Below are positions 62,530 to 64,000 of a stretch of DNA of 64,000 bases, piece by piece. The notes beneath the pieces are model-generated. The model worked only from the letters and a program-made list of their open reading frames with translations. It searched no databases and was not told the DNA's origin. Position 1 is the first letter of the stretch; the number at the start of each line of letters is the position of its first letter. The translations under genes were made by a program, and so were the position numbers. The stretch is from NCBI GenBank assembly GCA_013397935.1, contig VZRN01004391.1:407299-471298 (forward strand). Direction: 5' to 3'. The DNA comes from Dasyornis broadbenti (taxonomy: Eukaryota > Chordata > Aves > Passeriformes > Dasyornithidae).

Positions 62530-64000
62530 GTAAGGGATAGTTATACAGCTCAGCCTCAGGCTCCCTGCTTCACCAGCCAGTTTCTCCGTTCTAGTCCATA
62601 AACATGGCAATGTTACCCCAAAATAAGGCTCAGAATGGGAGCCTGACTTAGGTGCCCTGAACTGTACCCAAAGTGCTGTCTTGGGGAAGCCCCTCTGCCA
62701 GCCAGAGTGCATCATCCCTCCGAGGATGTTCTGCTCTCTACAGCATATTGAAGTAGCTACTTTACATGGCTATCTTGATAAATGCCAAAACTTGCCTATA
62801 TGGCCCTGCAAGACAGTAAAAGGAGATAATCTGGAAAGGCTAGAACGGCACAAAGGTGAGGAAGACTACTTTTACCCTGATTTAGAGGTAGCAATCCAAG
62901 ACAATGCCTTGTGAGTTAGCTGACATGGAGCAAACACTATTATGGAGACTTCACAGGGCTACCATTTCTCCATTTACAGACCAAACTGATTAAATCTGTG
63001 GCACTGACAGAGGACTTCCATTGCTTGCTCTCCTGGCCTGTGTGACTAGCCACAGATGTCTATGAAGATGTCCCATTTTTCAAATAATACAAAAATAACA
63101 TTGATCCATGCAGTTGCTTACCAAGCGTGTAGAAAGAACAATTGTCATTGCAGCACTGCCACACTCAAATATTCTACTGCCCAAAGAAATTTGAGATATC
63201 ACATCCTGATCACACCAAGGAAATGCATTAGCCTTTTATATTTTGCTATTATTTTTACATTCCTCAAGTCATGTAAGATTTTTCCTGGGCCATATGAAAA
63301 AATGTTTCCTACTCACAAGGAGTACACAAATCAAGTTTTAGACCCAACATGACAACAGAGGACACAAAACAGCTTAGAACAATAGGGAGGAAAGAAAGCA
63401 AGATGGTGGCTTTTATCCTGTGGTTCCCCTTAGTCTTTCTTGCTTGCACCGCTTGAATTAAAGATCACACAGCGTGACAGCATAAGTGTCTCAGGCCTTT
63501 GGTGGCACTGGGTATATGGGGCTGCTTTTTTCAGCCCTTGAAGAGGCAGGGATTTCCAAAATATCCATTGTGGAATGGATGTTAAAAGTCCCCCATTTGT
63601 TCACCAAAAGTTACCAAAACAACAAGTCTTCCCCGCCCCACCCACAAAACCTGCAAAACAGGGTTTTTTCTCAGTCAAGACAAATATCTGTGTAGCATGC
63701 TTAAAATATGAAAGGTACATAAATGAAGCTAAAAGAACTGAACATGGTAGAAAACAAGGATGCTCAGCCCTTATCCACTGCATTTATGTCACCACTTGAC
63801 AACTTTTCCTATTAGGTTTTGCTGATCCCTTCTAGTGTTTGCCATCCTCTCAATTCACTGCCAGGCCCTTACTTCTGTGCCACCATCCATCTCCCAGCAT
63901 AAAGTCACCCATGGTATAACAGGCCTTTCTTTATCACAGCAGTCTCTTAGTACTGTCTGGATCCAGTAGCCATCCTCCCCCAAGCTCTTTCAGGGTCTGT
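62530..64000. other. Non-coding right end of the window
   Basis: No recognisable exon. N4BP2, the expected neighbour beyond RHOH in amniotes, is not detectable here. Short open frames near 62681-62914 and 63056-63352 carry no known motif. Confidence 0.5.

Noticed and set aside
1..64000. RBM47 or N4BP2 exons at the window ends
   Set aside because: Expected by synteny, but no RNA-recognition motif, Smr or other characteristic sequence could be found.

Overview
The window is nuclear DNA from a sauropsid, most likely a bird. It has long AT-rich non-coding stretches, two CR1 LINE fragments, genes split by GT-AG introns, CpG islands and a 30-bp assembly gap. Nothing in it is bacterial or plasmid-like. 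The two recognisable genes, CHRNA9 and RHOH, are neighbours in the same orientation in human and other amniotes, flanked there by RBM47 and N4BP2. I saw neither of those flanking genes here.

Layout. 1-4.1 kb: non-coding sequence downstream of CHRNA9, with a CR1 fragment. 4.2-10.7 kb: complete CHRNA9 on the minus strand, five coding exons, 484 codons; every splice phase joins cleanly. Intron 1 holds a probable solo LTR. 10.7-20.1 kb: upstream intergenic DNA with a small CpG-dense patch near 13.4 kb. 20.1-24.9 kb: two head-to-head two-exon genes, one minus (366 aa) and one plus (344 aa), separated by a CpG island. Both encode diverged tyrosine-recombinase (XerD/DIRS/Crypton-like) domains. 24.9-41 kb: non-coding, with one gap. 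41.5-42.2 kb: the single RHOH coding exon on the minus strand, with a possible 5' exon and TATA-type promoter near 43.7 kb. 43.8-59.3 kb: AT-rich non-coding DNA with simple repeats. 59.3-61.8 kb: a pair of direct repeats about 300 bp long, 2.1 kb apart, enclosing a CR1 fragment. About 61.95-62.45 kb: a CpG island with no assigned gene.

The most interesting content is the recombinase-like pair. Both copies share one phase-1 intron at the same place, a short first exon with a common motif, and intact reading frames despite clear divergence. Both also share loss of the expected catalytic residues: the lysine, the second box II arginine (HSFR to HSFW) and the C-terminal tyrosine segment. This points to a transposon-derived gene that was exapted and catalytically inactive before an inverted duplication. 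Copy 2 has since changed its extreme C-terminus by a frameshift.

CHRNA9 (hair-cell acetylcholine receptor subunit) and RHOH (haematopoietic atypical Rho GTPase) are functionally unrelated. They are linked only by conserved synteny, and nothing in the sequence ties the recombinase-like pair to either of them.
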